From Sulfurimonas sp. HSL3-7 (GTDB lineage: Bacteria > Campylobacterota > Campylobacteria > Campylobacterales > Sulfurimonadaceae), in contig NZ_CP147919.1 in the NCBI RefSeq assembly GCF_039645985.1, forward strand, positions 434,001 to 498,000: DNA of 64,000 bases. Direction: 5' to 3'. The notes beneath the pieces were generated by a model. It was not told where the DNA came from, ran no database searches, and saw only the letters and a list, made by a program, of their open reading frames with translations. Below are positions 24,300 through 34,134 of this stretch, in pieces. Both the position numbers and the translations under genes were made by a program. Position 1 is the first letter of the stretch; each line of letters starts with the position of its first letter.

Positions 24300-25332
24300 C
24301 CTCTTTGGGAAACTGCATTGTCACGCAGTGCAACGAGCCGTGCTGGCGGACCAGTACGGAACACTCCACCCCGACGACCTCCCGCTCCGGAAACGCTTTT
24401 TTGATCGCAGAGAGCGCCTCTTCGTCATGGCGGTCGCTGTAGGTCGGCACGATCACCGCACCGTTTACGATGAGGAAGTTGGCATAGGTGGCGGGAAGCC
24501 GTTCGCCGTCGTAGTAAATGGCATCGGTCATCGGAAGGGGGATGAGCTTAAAAGGTTCTCCGTCAAGGTCACGCAATGCCTGAAGGTCTCTCTCCATCTT
24601 TGAGAGGGCGTCATAGTGCTCATCTTCCTCATCGCTGCATTTTACGTAGAGAATCGTCTCCCTGTCCGCAAAACGGGCCAGTGTGTCGACATGGCTGTCG
24701 GTGTCGTCGCCGGCAAGGTAGCCGTGGTCAAGCCAGAGGACCTTCTTGGTTCCGAGCACCTCTTTCAGAATGTTCTCGATCTCGAACTTCTGGGTCAGTT
24801 TGACATTGCGGTTTGGGTTTAGAAGGCACTCTGTAGTGGTCAGCAGCACGCCTTCGCCGTTTGACTCGATGGCCCCGCCTTCAAGGATCAGCCGCTCTTT
24901 TTTGTAGTTGGCACCGTAATAGTTGGCGATCTTTGCGGTCATGGCATTGTCGAGCGAGGCGTCGAACTTGCCGCCCCATCCGGTAAAGGTGAAGTCGACC
25001 ACCGTCGGCTCCGAACCTTCGATCACAGTGATACCGCTGCAGTCCCTTGCCCAGGTGTCGTCTGTCTCGCAGGTGATGAAGTCGATGTTGTCCGTTGCAG
25101 AAAAATAGGATTTTACCTTCTCTATCTCATCGCAGACGATCAGGCACTTTTCAAAGCGGGCGATCGCTGTCGCGATATTGACGAATGTCTCCGAGGCCGC
25201 TTCCAGATAGGGCGCCCAGTCGCTGCCCGAGTGGGGGAAGATGAGCTGTACGAAGGACTGCTCTTCAAATTCGGCCGGCAGGTATGTTCTATCCGCTTTG
25301 ACCCCTCTGTTTTTTGCTTCGGTGATGCGCAT
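24280..25332 (-). CDS. agmatine deiminase family protein
   Basis: 350 residues of the five-bladed alpha/beta propeller (guanidino-group-modifying) fold. Seen are the substrate motif DDTWARDCSGI (family form DTWxRDxGP), ILEGGAIESNGEG, the catalytic GYLAGDDTDSHVDTLARF region and the nucleophile Cys in HGSLHCVT. The reaction is agmatine to N-carbamoylputrescine plus ammonia, part of putrescine synthesis. Length and the HGSLHC motif match the Helicobacter enzyme. It is monocistronic and its start faces the alr promoter. Confidence 0.92.
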   Translation of the reverse strand: MRITEAKNRGVKADRTYLPAEFEEQSFVQLIFPHSGSDWAPYLEAASETFVNIATAIARFEKCLIVCDEIEKVKSYFSATDNIDFITCETDDTWARDCSGITVIEGSEPTVVDFTFTGWGGKFDASLDNAMTAKIANYYGANYKKERLILEGGAIESNGEGVLLTTTECLLNPNRNVKLTQKFEIENILKEVLGTKKVLWLDHGYLAGDDTDSHVDTLARFADRETILYVKCSDEEDEHYDALSKMERDLQALRDLDGEPFKLIPLPMTDAIYYDGERLPATYANFLIVNGAVIVPTYSDRHDEEALSAIKKAFPEREVVGVECSVLVRQHGSLHCVTMQFPKEVTLQIP

Positions 25333-25363
25333 TCTTTATATCTCCTATTTGGCATTTGCCTGT

Positions 25364-25369
25364 TATAAT
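25364..25369 (+). promoter_or_regulatory. -10 box giving leaderless alr mRNA
   Basis: TATAAT with TG two bases upstream (TGTTATAAT), ending 6 nt before the alr ATG. Transcription should begin at or within a base of the start codon; no RBS is visible. Confidence 0.5.
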
Positions 25370-25374
25370 CCCGC

Positions 25375-26391
25375 ATGGCATATATTCGACTCAGCCGCGA
25401 GGCTTTTTTTCATAATCTTGACATTATCGCACAAAAAATTGGTGGTGTTTCTAAAATCGCTGTCGTTCTGAAGGACAACGCTTACGGTCATGGACTGTTC
25501 GAGATTGCAGAACTTGCACACGAATACGGTGTACGAGACGCGGTGGTGCACAATGTCACCGAAGCGCAGTCGATTTTGCCCTATTTTGATCATATTCTGA
25601 TCCTGGGCGGGCACGAATATGCGGTTGACGACAAACTCTTTTTTGCGATCAATTCGCTTGAACAGATAGAAAAGATGCCAAAAGGCTGCCGGGTCGAACT
25701 CAAAGTCGATACGGGGATGCACCGCAACGGCGTTACTATGGATGAAGTCGCTGCAGCCGTGGAAGCTATCAGTGCGAGGGGGCTGCTGCTCAAAGGTGTT
25801 TTTACCCACAACCGCAGCGCAGATGCATTGAGCTCGGAGTGGTTTTGGCAGCGAAAAAATTTTGAAAAAGTTAAATCTGATATTTTGAAACTGAAAACAA
25901 AATACGGTTTTGAGACCCCGCGTTTTCATTCGGCCAACTCGGCTGCCGCTTTCCGCTATAAAGAGTTTGACGAAGATATGGTCCGCGTCGGCATAGCGGC
26001 GTACGGCTGCCTGGAGATGGCCCCTACACTCGAACAGCCTGACCTGAAACCGGTGCTTTCATTGGTAGCGAAAAAGATCAGTACCCGTCAACTTCGCAAG
26101 GGCGTGCATGTTGGTTATAATGCAACTTTCCGGGCCGAAGAGGCGATGGTGGTCTCGACCTATGATGTCGGTTATGCCGATGGCCTGCACCGGGTCTCTT
26201 CGAACAATTATGCAACACCCGAGGGCGAGAGACTGCTCGGGCGTGTCTCTATGGACAACACTACGTTTACGGGCCAGAGGGACGAGCTTCTGATCTTTGA
26301 TAATGCCAACCAATATGCCAAAGCCGCGGGAACGATCAGTTATGAGATCCTTGTGGGGCTTCATTCAGAGATTGAACGGGTGGTTGTGTAA
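25375..26391 (+). CDS. alr: alanine racemase
   Basis: 338 residues. PLP enzyme that makes D-alanine for peptidoglycan. The PLP lysine lies in AVVLKDNAYGHG (Lys33), followed by the TIM barrel with KVDTGMHRNG and the C-terminal beta domain carrying the catalytic tyrosine in VGYNATF and the MDNTTF motif. Slightly shorter than the usual 355-370 residues, as is common in Campylobacterota. The family motif has Met-Asp; the conserved glycine-rich GYADG stretch is present. The mRNA is predicted to be leaderless. Confidence 0.94.
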   Translation: MAYIRLSREAFFHNLDIIAQKIGGVSKIAVVLKDNAYGHGLFEIAELAHEYGVRDAVVHNVTEAQSILPYFDHILILGGHEYAVDDKLFFAINSLEQIEKMPKGCRVELKVDTGMHRNGVTMDEVAAAVEAISARGLLLKGVFTHNRSADALSSEWFWQRKNFEKVKSDILKLKTKYGFETPRFHSANSAAAFRYKEFDEDMVRVGIAAYGCLEMAPTLEQPDLKPVLSLVAKKISTRQLRKGVHVGYNATFRAEEAMVVSTYDVGYADGLHRVSSNNYATPEGERLLGRVSMDNTTFTGQRDELLIFDNANQYAKAAGTISYEILVGLHSEIERVVV

Positions 26392-26411
26392 CAACAGCGT
26401 TGGTGTGGACG

Positions 26412-26430
26412 GGGTCTGCCTTCTTGGGTA
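26412..26430. repeat. possible truncated copy of the dispersed stem-loop element
   Basis: GGGTCTGCC-TTCTTGGGTA resembles the left block of R2-R4 (GGGTCTGCCCCTTCGGGTA) and lies 20 bp after the alr stop. The central stem and right block are missing or unrecognisable. Confidence 0.35.
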
Positions 26431-26468
26431 GCGTCACTTCTTTCCACCCACTTTACGCCGCAATGGCG

Positions 26469-26936
26469 CTATTTTACTCTTCTTGTCATCCAGTAATGTT
26501 TTTGCCAGTAGGGGTCATCTAAATTTGAGATAATGATGCCGTATTTTGAAGAGGCGTGCATAAAGTCGCCCTCTTTGAGATAGATGCCGACGTGGCGGGT
26601 GTTGTAACCTGTTTTGAAAAAGACCAGGTCACTGGTGCGGATCTGGCTGCGAGACGTTTTCTTACCGTAGTTAGCCAGCGCTTTTGTGGTGCGCGGAAGA
26701 TTGATGTGGAAGAGATCTTTATAGGCCCTCTGTACAAAGGCGGAACAGTCGATCCCGTTGGGCCCGAAACCGCCGAATTTGTAGGGGGTCAGGTGCCATT
26801 CGTTGTGGTAGGGATAGAGTTTGTCCAGATCACTGTAGTTGACATGAACATTAGGCGAAGAGGGCTTGCCGGTTGCAGAACGGGTCGAACAGCCGTTCAA
26901 AAACAGTAGCAGTGCCAATAGAAGAGCATAACGCAT
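26469..26936 (-). CDS. NlpC/P60 family lipoprotein hydrolase
   Basis: 155 residues. Lipobox LFLNGC (Cys16) after a hydrophobic leader indicates lipid anchoring. The NlpC/P60 papain-like domain has the catalytic Cys in GIDCSAF, the His in RHVGIYL and a polar third residue in the HASSKYG stretch. Such enzymes cut the D-Glu to diamino acid peptide bond of peptidoglycan. The size resembles E. coli NlpC/Spr. It starts the run of minus-strand genes whose next member upstream ends 1 bp away, so co-transcription is likely. Confidence 0.9.
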   Translation of the reverse strand: MRYALLLALLLFLNGCSTRSATGKPSSPNVHVNYSDLDKLYPYHNEWHLTPYKFGGFGPNGIDCSAFVQRAYKDLFHINLPRTTKALANYGKKTSRSQIRTSDLVFFKTGYNTRHVGIYLKEGDFMHASSKYGIIISNLDDPYWQKHYWMTRRVK

Positions 26937-26937
26937 G

Positions 26938-27330
26938 TCAACCGCTTATTTTGATTATCGCTTCGGGAAAGATAACCCCGTCGATCCCTTCGATGATCTT
27001 CTCTTCAAGGGAATCGGTGTCGGCTAGGCGACAGAGGATCTTGGCATCAAACAGATAGTTTTCTGCTGTATTTTGTGCTGATTTTGCCAGTGCCTCACCG
27101 ACAATGATATATTTTGCACCCAGGTTGTGGGCAAACACCACTTCACTGAGATCGGCAACCCCGATGGCAAAGGCGAGGTTGTTCTCCTGCATATGCATGA
27201 TAATATCGAGATTTTCCTCTTTAAAATGAAGAAAAAGTGTGCTGCCGGGCGGTGTAAGAGCGATACTGGCGATCTCATCGATATGATAAAAAGGTTCAAA
27301 ACCGATGTAGGGATGTCCGAAGAGAAGCAT
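26938..27330 (-). CDS. conserved hypothetical protein
   Basis: 130 residues without signal peptide or membrane helix. Alternating strands and helices, with a central stretch NLGAKYIIVGEALAKSAQ that looks like a beta-alpha unit of a half TIM barrel. I do not recognise a catalytic motif. It ends 1 bp from the NlpC/P60 gene and starts 9 bp from the small PP0621-type gene, so it is part of one minus-strand operon. Confidence 0.7.
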   Translation of the reverse strand: MLLFGHPYIGFEPFYHIDEIASIALTPPGSTLFLHFKEENLDIIMHMQENNLAFAIGVADLSEVVFAHNLGAKYIIVGEALAKSAQNTAENYLFDAKILCRLADTDSLEEKIIEGIDGVIFPEAIIKISG

Positions 27331-27339
27331 TGTGACTCC

Positions 27340-27567
27340 TTAGGCTTTGTCTCGACACTGCTCAGAGCAGTAGAATTTACCCGAAGAGACGATCGCCTCT
27401 TTGGTGCTGATGTAGGTGCCGCAGGTCTCGCATGCAACCATCGTTTCATCCTCATCTTTCTCTTTCTTGTTATGTTCGTTACGCTCTTTGGTCAGCGGTG
27501 TCTTTTTTTTAATAAAGAAGAAATAGACGGCCGCAATGACAGCGATAACAAGCAATAGTTTCAACAT
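27340..27567 (-). CDS. PP0621-type small membrane protein with Cys-rich tail
   Basis: 75 residues: one N-terminal membrane helix (1-19), a highly charged Lys/Glu linker (20-42) and a C-terminal knuckle with CETCGTYIS and CSEQC. Four cysteines in a CxxC...CxxxC pattern suggest zinc binding (TRASH/PP0621 type). Membrane-tethered; function not established. In the same run as rsmG. Confidence 0.8.
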   Translation of the reverse strand: MLKLLLVIAVIAAVYFFFIKKKTPLTKERNEHNKKEKDEDETMVACETCGTYISTKEAIVSSGKFYCSEQCRDKA

Positions 27568-27576
27568 TTTTTCTCC

Positions 27577-28152
27577 TTAGATCTCAATGATGAGGTAGTG
27601 CCGTTTTTTAGTTTGAATGATCTGATGTTTGAGCGCGGGATCGACTTCGTCAAAGACCTTCTCCCCTTTATAAAAGAGCAGTCGGCTTCCTTCGTGTACA
27701 AAAGGCTTGCTCAACTGCATCAGCATCTTCGTATCGGTCACGGCACGGGAGGTGACAAGTTCGATAGGGCGCGGTTCGAGCTCTTCGACACGGCAGTTGG
27801 CGACAGTGACATTTTTTAGCCCCAGATCGGCCTTGATGAACTGCAGGAAACTGGCACGCTTTTGCAGCGGTTCGCACAGAATGACCTCCGTCTGGGGCAG
27901 GGCAAAGGCGAGGATCATCCCCGGGAAACCGGCGCCGGTACCGATGTCGAGAATGGTTTTGACTTCAGGCAGGAAAGAGACCGGATAGACCGCGTCATAG
28001 ATGAACTTGTCGATCAGCTCATCGTTTTTTGCACCGGTAAGGTTATGGATCTTGTTCCACTTTTTGAGGTGCTCTTTGTAGCGTTCGACATACTTGAAGA
28101 ACTGTTCATCAAGTTCGATATTGTCATTTTTCAGTGCTGCTTGTATATCCAT
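27577..28152 (-). CDS. rsmG: 16S rRNA (guanine527-N7)-methyltransferase
   Basis: 191 residues. SAM-dependent Rossmann methyltransferase acting on G527 of 16S rRNA in the 530 loop. Visible are [13 protein letters not shown], the SAM motif [12 protein letters not shown], and VTSRAV further on, all standard for RsmG (GidB). Length is slightly below the E. coli protein, normal for Campylobacterota. It starts 9 bp after the next gene on the strand (outer-membrane-type protein) and is followed by the PP0621-type gene. Confidence 0.95.
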   Translation of the reverse strand: MDIQAALKNDNIELDEQFFKYVERYKEHLKKWNKIHNLTGAKNDELIDKFIYDAVYPVSFLPEVKTILDIGTGAGFPGMILAFALPQTEVILCEPLQKRASFLQFIKADLGLKNVTVANCRVEELEPRPIELVTSRAVTDTKMLMQLSKPFVHEGSRLLFYKGEKVFDEVDPALKHQIIQTKKRHYLIIEI

Positions 28153-28161
28153 GCCGGCTTC

Positions 28162-28695
28162 TTAGAACGAATAAAATTTATAGTTAAGTGCACCATAGAT
28201 GCTGCCGGCATTAAAATTGGTCTCTTTATCTCTCAACGTCAGGTAGTGACGGTAGGCAAGCTCGATCTCAAGGTCAACAGGCAGTAGAAAAATGAACCCT
28301 GTCTGCAAGCCGCCCATAAAGGCTGTTATGGACTTGTCATTAATTTCGGCGGTGTTTGAACCCAGGCGTATGCCGAAAAAGAATTTGGCTGTTGACTTGG
28401 CGATAACATTAAACTCGTTACTGATACCGTCAAGTGCCAAATAGATATTGTTTGTGGAAGTAATATTACCGTCAATATTGTCTGCCGCGGTATACCCCAG
28501 GTAGATACGGGCATTTTTTTCCTGAAGACCGATCTTCCCACCGTATTCCGGGCCAAATTCATAGTCACTGTCGATATCACTGCTTGTAAATTTTGCACCG
28601 GTGACACCGCCGTCAATACCGGCAAACCACGCTGCGTCGTCTGCGAATAGGGAGAGAGGAAGAATGAACAGTAAAAAGAGAGTCAGGAATTTCAT
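28162..28695 (-). CDS. small outer-membrane beta-barrel protein
   Basis: 177 residues. Signal peptide (1-18, cut after LFA), then alternating amphipathic strands (GKIGLQEKNARIYLGYTAA, NNIYLALDG, FFFGIRLGS, GSIYGALNYKFYSF) and a terminal Phe, typical of an eight-strand OmpA/OmpX-like barrel. It seems to be the first gene of the minus-strand operon leading to rsmG. No binding specificity can be read. Confidence 0.75.
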   Translation of the reverse strand: MKFLTLFLLFILPLSLFADDAAWFAGIDGGVTGAKFTSSDIDSDYEFGPEYGGKIGLQEKNARIYLGYTAADNIDGNITSTNNIYLALDGISNEFNVIAKSTAKFFFGIRLGSNTAEINDKSITAFMGGLQTGFIFLLPVDLEIELAYRHYLTLRDKETNFNAGSIYGALNYKFYSF

Positions 28696-28839
28696 CGGAT
28701 AGTGCCTTCAAAGAGATGTTTTTTTGAATCTTTATCATATAACACAAGCGCTCAAAGAAAACTTCATCTCCGCCGCTATGTAATGATTTTGAAACAATAA
28801 TCACCGTAATGGTAATGGAAGAGAAGAGGGTGCGCTTCT

Positions 28840-29403
28840 TTAAAGCAGGTGCCCCATTTCATCTTTTTTGACTTGAAGGTACCCTTCATTGTGTATATTC
28901 GGATCGATGATGATCGGCAGTCTTTCAATGATCTCGATGTTCTCCAAAGAGTTGATCTTGGCAGGATTGTTGGTGAGCAGACGTATCTTTTTGATGCCGA
29001 AGTGTTCCAAAACGGTGGTCACGATCTCATAGGTGCGTTCATCTGCCGCAAAGCCGAGCTGGTGGTTGGCTTCGACGGTATTGAAACCTTTGTCCTGCAG
29101 CGCATAGGCGTTGATTTTGTTCAGCAGGCCGATATTGCGTCCCTCCTGCCGAAGGTAGATCACCATACCGCCCTCTTTTTCTATGGTGCTAAGCGCGAAC
29201 TCCAGCTGGTCACGGCAGTCGCATTTCAGGCTGCCTATGGCATCACCGGTAAGGCATTCGGAATGGACGCGGACAATCGGTGTTTCATCAAGGGGTTCTT
29301 TAAAGATGACCAAATGCTCTTTGTGCCCCTCTTTAAACGCTTTGACTTTAAAGTCGCCGAAACGCGACGGAAGATTTGCTACATCAGAAATTTTTATATT
29401 CAT
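28840..29403 (-). CDS. ribA: GTP cyclohydrolase II
   Basis: 187 residues from the internal ATG at 29403 (MNIKISDVANLPS); the frame is open further upstream but that part is unlike the family and lies over the promoter. It opens GTP to the first riboflavin intermediate. Zinc site cysteines are in CLTGDAIGSLKCDCRDQL, and the RQEGRNIGLLNK and LTNNPAKI motifs are present. It stands alone, without a DHBP synthase domain, divergent from hemB. No FMN riboswitch is visible in the short leader. Confidence 0.95.
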   Translation of the reverse strand: MNIKISDVANLPSRFGDFKVKAFKEGHKEHLVIFKEPLDETPIVRVHSECLTGDAIGSLKCDCRDQLEFALSTIEKEGGMVIYLRQEGRNIGLLNKINAYALQDKGFNTVEANHQLGFAADERTYEIVTTVLEHFGIKKIRLLTNNPAKINSLENIEIIERLPIIIDPNIHNEGYLQVKKDEMGHLL

Positions 29404-29455
29404 ACTTTTTATTCTACTTACTTTAATGATCGAATTGCTACTATTAGGCACCCGA

Positions 29456-29461
29456 ATTATA
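29456..29461 (-). promoter_or_regulatory. probable ribA -10 box
   Basis: TATAAT on the minus strand, about 53 bp before the ribA ATG, in the gap shared with hemB. Confidence 0.5.
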
Positions 29462-29565
29462 CCTAAATAAGAGCTATTCGACCTGTGGCGACTGTTAAAA
29501 CCCTGTGCGGATACCAAAATCTATTTAGTTGTGGTTCTATTAATCATGTTTTTAAAAGGCTTTTT

Positions 29566-30534
29566 ATGTTCCAACGATTTCGTCGCAACCGTTTAAATCC
29601 CCATCTCCGCGCACTTGTACGTGAGACGCATGTCTCCAAAGATGATTTTATTTATCCTCTTTTCGTGCGTCCTGGAGAGGGGATCAAAACAGAGGTTGCG
29701 TCGATGCCGGGTGTCTATCAGATGAGTATCGACGAGGCAGTTAAAGAGTGTGAAGAGCTCAAAGATCTGGGACTTTACTCGATCATCCTTTTCGGTATTC
29801 CGGAGGTTAAAGACTCTGTCGGTTCAGATGCCCTCTGCGAACACGGGATCATTGCCGAAGCGGTCCGTGCCATTAAAAAGGCGCACCCAGACATGTTCGT
29901 CGTGACGGACCTCTGTTTTTGTGAATATACCGACCATGGCCACTGCGGGATCATCGACCATGTCCATGGAACGGTAGACAACGATGCCACCCTTGAGATC
30001 TCCGGCAAACAGGCTTTGGTCCATGCCAAGGCCGGTGCCGATATGATCGCACCGTCGGGGATGATGGACGGCATCATCGAGACACTGCGCAAAGCACTGG
30101 ATGAAGGCGGTTATGAAAATCTGCCGATCATGAGCTATTCGACAAAATTCGCAAGCGGTTATTACGGTCCGTTCCGTGATGTGGCCGAGTCGACACCCTC
30201 TTTCGGTGACAGAGGTTCCTACCAGATGGATCCGGCCAACCGCCGTGAAGCGATCAATGAGAGTATTGCCGATGAGATGCAGGGTGCGGATATCCTTATG
30301 GTTAAACCGGCCCTTGCCTATCTCGACATCATCCGGGATATTAAAGAGAACACCCGTCTTCCATTGGCTATCTACAATGTCAGCGGTGAGTACGCGATGC
30401 TCAAATACGCGGGTGAGAAAGGGCTGATCGATTATGAACGTGTCATGATGGAGACGATGATCAGTTTCAAACGTGCCGGCGCAGATATCATCATCTCGTA
30501 CCATGCCAAAGAAGTAGCGAAGCTTCTAGGATAA
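29566..30534 (+). CDS. hemB: delta-aminolevulinic acid dehydratase (porphobilinogen synthase)
   Basis: 322 residues from the ATG at 29566, which follows AAAAGG; the open frame extends upstream without family similarity. The enzyme condenses two 5-aminolevulinate molecules to porphobilinogen. The zinc-type cysteines are present in [14 protein letters not shown]; the two Schiff-base lysines are in [15 protein letters not shown] and MVKPALAY. Heme demand is high here given the many cytochromes. It is followed after 9 bp by the GGDEF/EAL gene. Confidence 0.96.
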   Translation: MFQRFRRNRLNPHLRALVRETHVSKDDFIYPLFVRPGEGIKTEVASMPGVYQMSIDEAVKECEELKDLGLYSIILFGIPEVKDSVGSDALCEHGIIAEAVRAIKKAHPDMFVVTDLCFCEYTDHGHCGIIDHVHGTVDNDATLEISGKQALVHAKAGADMIAPSGMMDGIIETLRKALDEGGYENLPIMSYSTKFASGYYGPFRDVAESTPSFGDRGSYQMDPANRREAINESIADEMQGADILMVKPALAYLDIIRDIKENTRLPLAIYNVSGEYAMLKYAGEKGLIDYERVMMETMISFKRAGADIIISYHAKEVAKLLG

Positions 30535-30543
30535 AAGACGTAG

Positions 30544-32955
30544 ATGACCGAGACCATACTCTACTTTCTGAGCCGTTTTAGTGTCAAATTTAAAGTCGGT
30601 TTTATCATCCTCTTCCTGATTACCGGGATTGTTTTTTGGAACCTTTCCTACATCTCGATGAACTACGATGCTTATGAACAAAAGATAAGCGTATCGGAGT
30701 CACTGGAGAAAGCGAGAGCGATTGAGGAGTTGATGACGCTCTTTCAGGAAGAGAGACGCGCCGCACTTGATTTTTTATATGTCGATCATGACCCGAAAGT
30801 ATTTGACACTGCTGCTGAGAAGACAACAGACAAGCTTGCATCGATGCAGGGATTTATGCAGCAGTGCCGGTATGAGAAGAAGCGTACGGTTATCAAGCAG
30901 ACCCTTTCCAAACTTCCTTCCATCCGTCAGGAGATCCTTTCCGGGAACCTGAACGGAACCGAAGCAGTCCGCTTCTATACGGATGGGATCATCAAACATC
31001 TTATCGATATTGTTGCCCTGATGACAAAGCAAAACAGCAGTGACGGGTTTATGGCCTATTTTGACATTATGAATGGTATTGAGTACAGTGCCCTGGAGAC
31101 AGACCTGACGATGGCAGTGATGGGAGAGGGGATCGTCACTGAAGATCTTTTTGAAGTCATCATGATCATTGAGGGCAAAGCCCAAAGCGCGCTTGATGAC
31201 TTCAGGCGTTTTGCTGATACTCTGGCTTTGAACAAGCTCTATTCAAGCTATCGTAACGGCGATTTTGTCGAGATGAATATTCAAAAAGAGAACTTCCGCA
31301 ACCATATCTTTAAAGGAACCAGCGATATTTTTGACCTGCTATCCTGGAATCGTACGACCAAGACCCATATCCGAAATCTGCGGCTGATCTCTGATTTTGA
31401 GTATGATTTTCTTTCGACGCAGTTAAGCCGGGAGATCGGGCGTTATCAAATGAAGCTCTATCAGGATGTCGCGATGTTGCTCATGCCGATCATGATCGTT
31501 GGATTGATCGCCTATTTTATTTTTTTGGATATCAACGTAGCATTGCGGACAATGCTCAATTTTTTACGTAATAGCCGCTTGGACGATACGAAAAAAGAGC
31601 GGTTTCTGCTTTTGAAATCGCCCAGTGAACTCGGGCAGGTCTATCGGCAGCTCTTTGCTTTCAATACGAAGATCAACAAACAGATCAAGATCATCCGCCA
31701 AAACTATGAATATGATGCGTTGACCGCACTGCCAAATCGTGTTAAGTTGTTGAGCGTTCTGGACAAGGCTTTAAAAGAGAAAAAAGAGTTTACGCTGCTC
31801 TATATCGATATCTATAACTTTTCACTTATCAATGACTCTTTCGGACAAGTGGTCGGTGATATCTACCTGAAAGAGGCGGCTGAGGTACTGAAAGGACTGG
31901 TCAAGGAGGTGGCCAAGAATCCGTTGATGAAACTGCAGGTCTATCGCATGGGTTCGGACGAGTTTGTGATCGTATGTGCCAACCAGCAGTATATTTCGCG
32001 TGTTGTTGAAGCCTTGAGCAATACCTACCTGGTTAACTACAACGGCATCGCAATGCCGTTGACCTTTACCTTCGGACTGGCCAATAGCAGTGAGAAATCG
32101 ACAAGCAGTTCCATTCTGACCCAGGCGGAATTAGCTGTTAAAGATGCTGTAAAACATCAGCAACGTTACAGTGTCTATGACGGGGATGACTCTTATAAAG
32201 TCAAATACAAGACAAACCTGGAATGGGTAAAACGCATTAAAAGTGCTTTTGAACGAAATCAATTTGCAACCTATTTTCAACCTATTGTCTCTACCAAAGA
32301 TGGAAGTCGCGTTAAATTCGAAGTATTGGTCCGTCTGCGTGAAGAGGAGTCGGACATTGTTCTGCCTTATGAGTTTCTGCCTGTCTTGCAGAAGATGGGG
32401 CTTGAGAAACGGTTGACCAAGGTGATCATCGATCAAAGCTTTGAGCTCATGCACCATTGTAAAAATGATATCTCTATTAATATGACGCGTGATGATCTGG
32501 ATGAAGACATGCTGCGTTATTTGGAGACCAGTCTGCATCTGCATAAGGTTGATGCATCCAGTGTTTCCATCGAACTGGTTGAAACGGAAGAGCTGCTGCA
32601 AGAACGGTATATCAAGATCATTCAAAGGATCAAAGCATTGGGATGCAAGATATCGATCGATGATTTTGGAACGGGTTATTCAAATTTTGCCTATCTTACA
32701 AAGATCATGCCCGATTTTATCAAGATAGACGGTTCTCTGATCAAAGATATTGATGTCAATGTCCAAAACCGTAGCATTGTCGAAGGGATAGTCGATCTGG
32801 CACACTCACTTGATATCAAATTGATCGCAGAATTCGTAAGTACGCCCCAAATTTATGCTATTATTCAGGAATTAGGTATCGAATACGCTCAAGGCTTCTA
32901 CTTTGGCAAAGCAGAGAGTTGCGATGTGATATTAGAAAAAGAAGGAAAAAAGTGA
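30544..32955 (+). CDS. membrane GGDEF-EAL protein with degenerate motifs
   Basis: 803 residues. Two membrane helices (about 16-36 and 315-336) enclose a large helical periplasmic sensor rich in [10 protein letters not shown]-like segments, similar to NIT-type nitrate/nitrite sensing domains. The GGDEF domain (about 385-550) reads GSDEF at 469-473. The EAL domain (about 565-795) reads EVL at 593-595 and NMTRDDL, but keeps [15 protein letters not shown] and QGFYF. Reduced or lost cyclase activity and possible phosphodiesterase or c-di-GMP-binding activity are inferred. Between hemB and argF; its stop overlaps the argF GTG by 3-4 bases. Confidence 0.88.
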   Translation: MTETILYFLSRFSVKFKVGFIILFLITGIVFWNLSYISMNYDAYEQKISVSESLEKARAIEELMTLFQEERRAALDFLYVDHDPKVFDTAAEKTTDKLASMQGFMQQCRYEKKRTVIKQTLSKLPSIRQEILSGNLNGTEAVRFYTDGIIKHLIDIVALMTKQNSSDGFMAYFDIMNGIEYSALETDLTMAVMGEGIVTEDLFEVIMIIEGKAQSALDDFRRFADTLALNKLYSSYRNGDFVEMNIQKENFRNHIFKGTSDIFDLLSWNRTTKTHIRNLRLISDFEYDFLSTQLSREIGRYQMKLYQDVAMLLMPIMIVGLIAYFIFLDINVALRTMLNFLRNSRLDDTKKERFLLLKSPSELGQVYRQLFAFNTKINKQIKIIRQNYEYDALTALPNRVKLLSVLDKALKEKKEFTLLYIDIYNFSLINDSFGQVVGDIYLKEAAEVLKGLVKEVAKNPLMKLQVYRMGSDEFVIVCANQQYISRVVEALSNTYLVNYNGIAMPLTFTFGLANSSEKSTSSSILTQAELAVKDAVKHQQRYSVYDGDDSYKVKYKTNLEWVKRIKSAFERNQFATYFQPIVSTKDGSRVKFEVLVRLREEESDIVLPYEFLPVLQKMGLEKRLTKVIIDQSFELMHHCKNDISINMTRDDLDEDMLRYLETSLHLHKVDASSVSIELVETEELLQERYIKIIQRIKALGCKISIDDFGTGYSNFAYLTKIMPDFIKIDGSLIKDIDVNVQNRSIVEGIVDLAHSLDIKLIAEFVSTPQIYAIIQELGIEYAQGFYFGKAESCDVILEKEGKK

Positions 32956-33881
32956 GACATTTTTTAACACTTAAAGATTATTCCAAGGAGGAGATCCTGG
33001 AGATCATCGCTTTAGGTCTACAGATCAAAAACGAGCTTAAAAACGGTGAACAAAAACAGTATATGCCGAACAAGACGCTTGCGATGATTTTTGAGAAGAG
33101 CTCCACTCGTACACGCGTCAGTTTTGAAACAGGAATATTCCAGCTCGGCGGCCAAGGACTTTTCTTGTCGAACCGCGATATTCACCTTGGACGGGGTGAA
33201 CCGATTAAAGATACGGCCCGTGTGATCTCGTCCATGTGCGACATGGTCATGATCCGGACCTTTGCCCACTCGATGCTGGAAGAATTTGCTTCCTACTCGA
33301 AAGTGCCGGTGATCAACGGTCTGACGGACTCCTTCCACCCGGTACAGCTGTTGGCTGATTATATGACGATGATCGAACATAAGGGTGCCGATGAACCGGT
33401 AGTCGCCTATATCGGCGATGGCAACAATATGACCCACTCCTGGATGATGCTGGCGGCAAAACTCGGGTTTGAACTGCGTGTTGCTACGCCGAAAGGGTAT
33501 GAGGTCGACAGCGGTATTCAAGCCGAAGCTGAGAAAATCGCGCAAGAGAACGGCGGCAAGCTTGTTTTTACCAACTCCCCGCAGGAGGCTGTCAAAGGTG
33601 CGACTGTCGTGACAACCGACACCTGGGCTTCGATGGGTCAGGAGGATGAAAAAGAGGAGCGTATCAGGGCTTTTGAAGGTTTTATCGTCGATGAAGCACT
33701 GATGGCTCTTGCTAATAAAAAGGCGCTTTTTTTACACTGTCTGCCGGCTTATCGCGGTCAAGAGGTAAGTGAAGCTGTTCTGGAAGGGGCGCAAAGCGTT
33801 GTCTTTGACGAGGCAGAAAACCGTCTGCATGCGCAAAAAGGACTGATGGTCTGGTTGTATCAAAAGCAGGCAAACCGGTAG
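32952..33881 (+). CDS. argF: ornithine carbamoyltransferase
   Basis: 309 residues from GTG at 32952 (GTGA overlap with the previous stop), with GAAGGA 6-11 bases upstream. It joins carbamoyl phosphate and ornithine to give citrulline in arginine synthesis. The carbamoyl-phosphate loop STRTR (about 50-54), the [11 protein letters not shown] motif and the ornithine-loop [11 protein letters not shown] with the catalytic cysteine are all present. Translational coupling to a c-di-GMP-type protein is unusual and may simply reflect gene packing. Confidence 0.95.
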   Translation: MRHFLTLKDYSKEEILEIIALGLQIKNELKNGEQKQYMPNKTLAMIFEKSSTRTRVSFETGIFQLGGQGLFLSNRDIHLGRGEPIKDTARVISSMCDMVMIRTFAHSMLEEFASYSKVPVINGLTDSFHPVQLLADYMTMIEHKGADEPVVAYIGDGNNMTHSWMMLAAKLGFELRVATPKGYEVDSGIQAEAEKIAQENGGKLVFTNSPQEAVKGATVVTTDTWASMGQEDEKEERIRAFEGFIVDEALMALANKKALFLHCLPAYRGQEVSEAVLEGAQSVVFDEAENRLHAQKGLMVWLYQKQANR

Positions 33882-34134
33882 GTCCCAGTTAAGGAGCGGC
33901 TTACAAGCCCGTTCGCGCACGCCGGTTTATACGTCGGAAAAAGGTATTTAGACGGCCACTCTTCCTAAGCTTCTTTTCCTTTTATAACCGTGAAAAATTG
34001 ACCCTCTTAAAAAAGCTATCAATTACATATCGTTATCTTACGATATAAGAACATATAATAAACGATAAATTTAAGAAAAACTTTCTTATGGTATTGTATA
34101 CTCTTATCATCAAGAAAAATTAAGGGTACACATT

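Noticed and set aside
28840-29517. Longer ribA with 38 extra N-terminal residues
   Set aside because: The extension has no resemblance to GTP cyclohydrolase II and would run across the predicted -10 box; ATG at 29403 matches the family start.
29404-29565. FMN riboswitch upstream of ribA
   Set aside because: The minus-strand leader from the -10 box is about 50 nt and lacks the conserved multi-helix FMN aptamer core.
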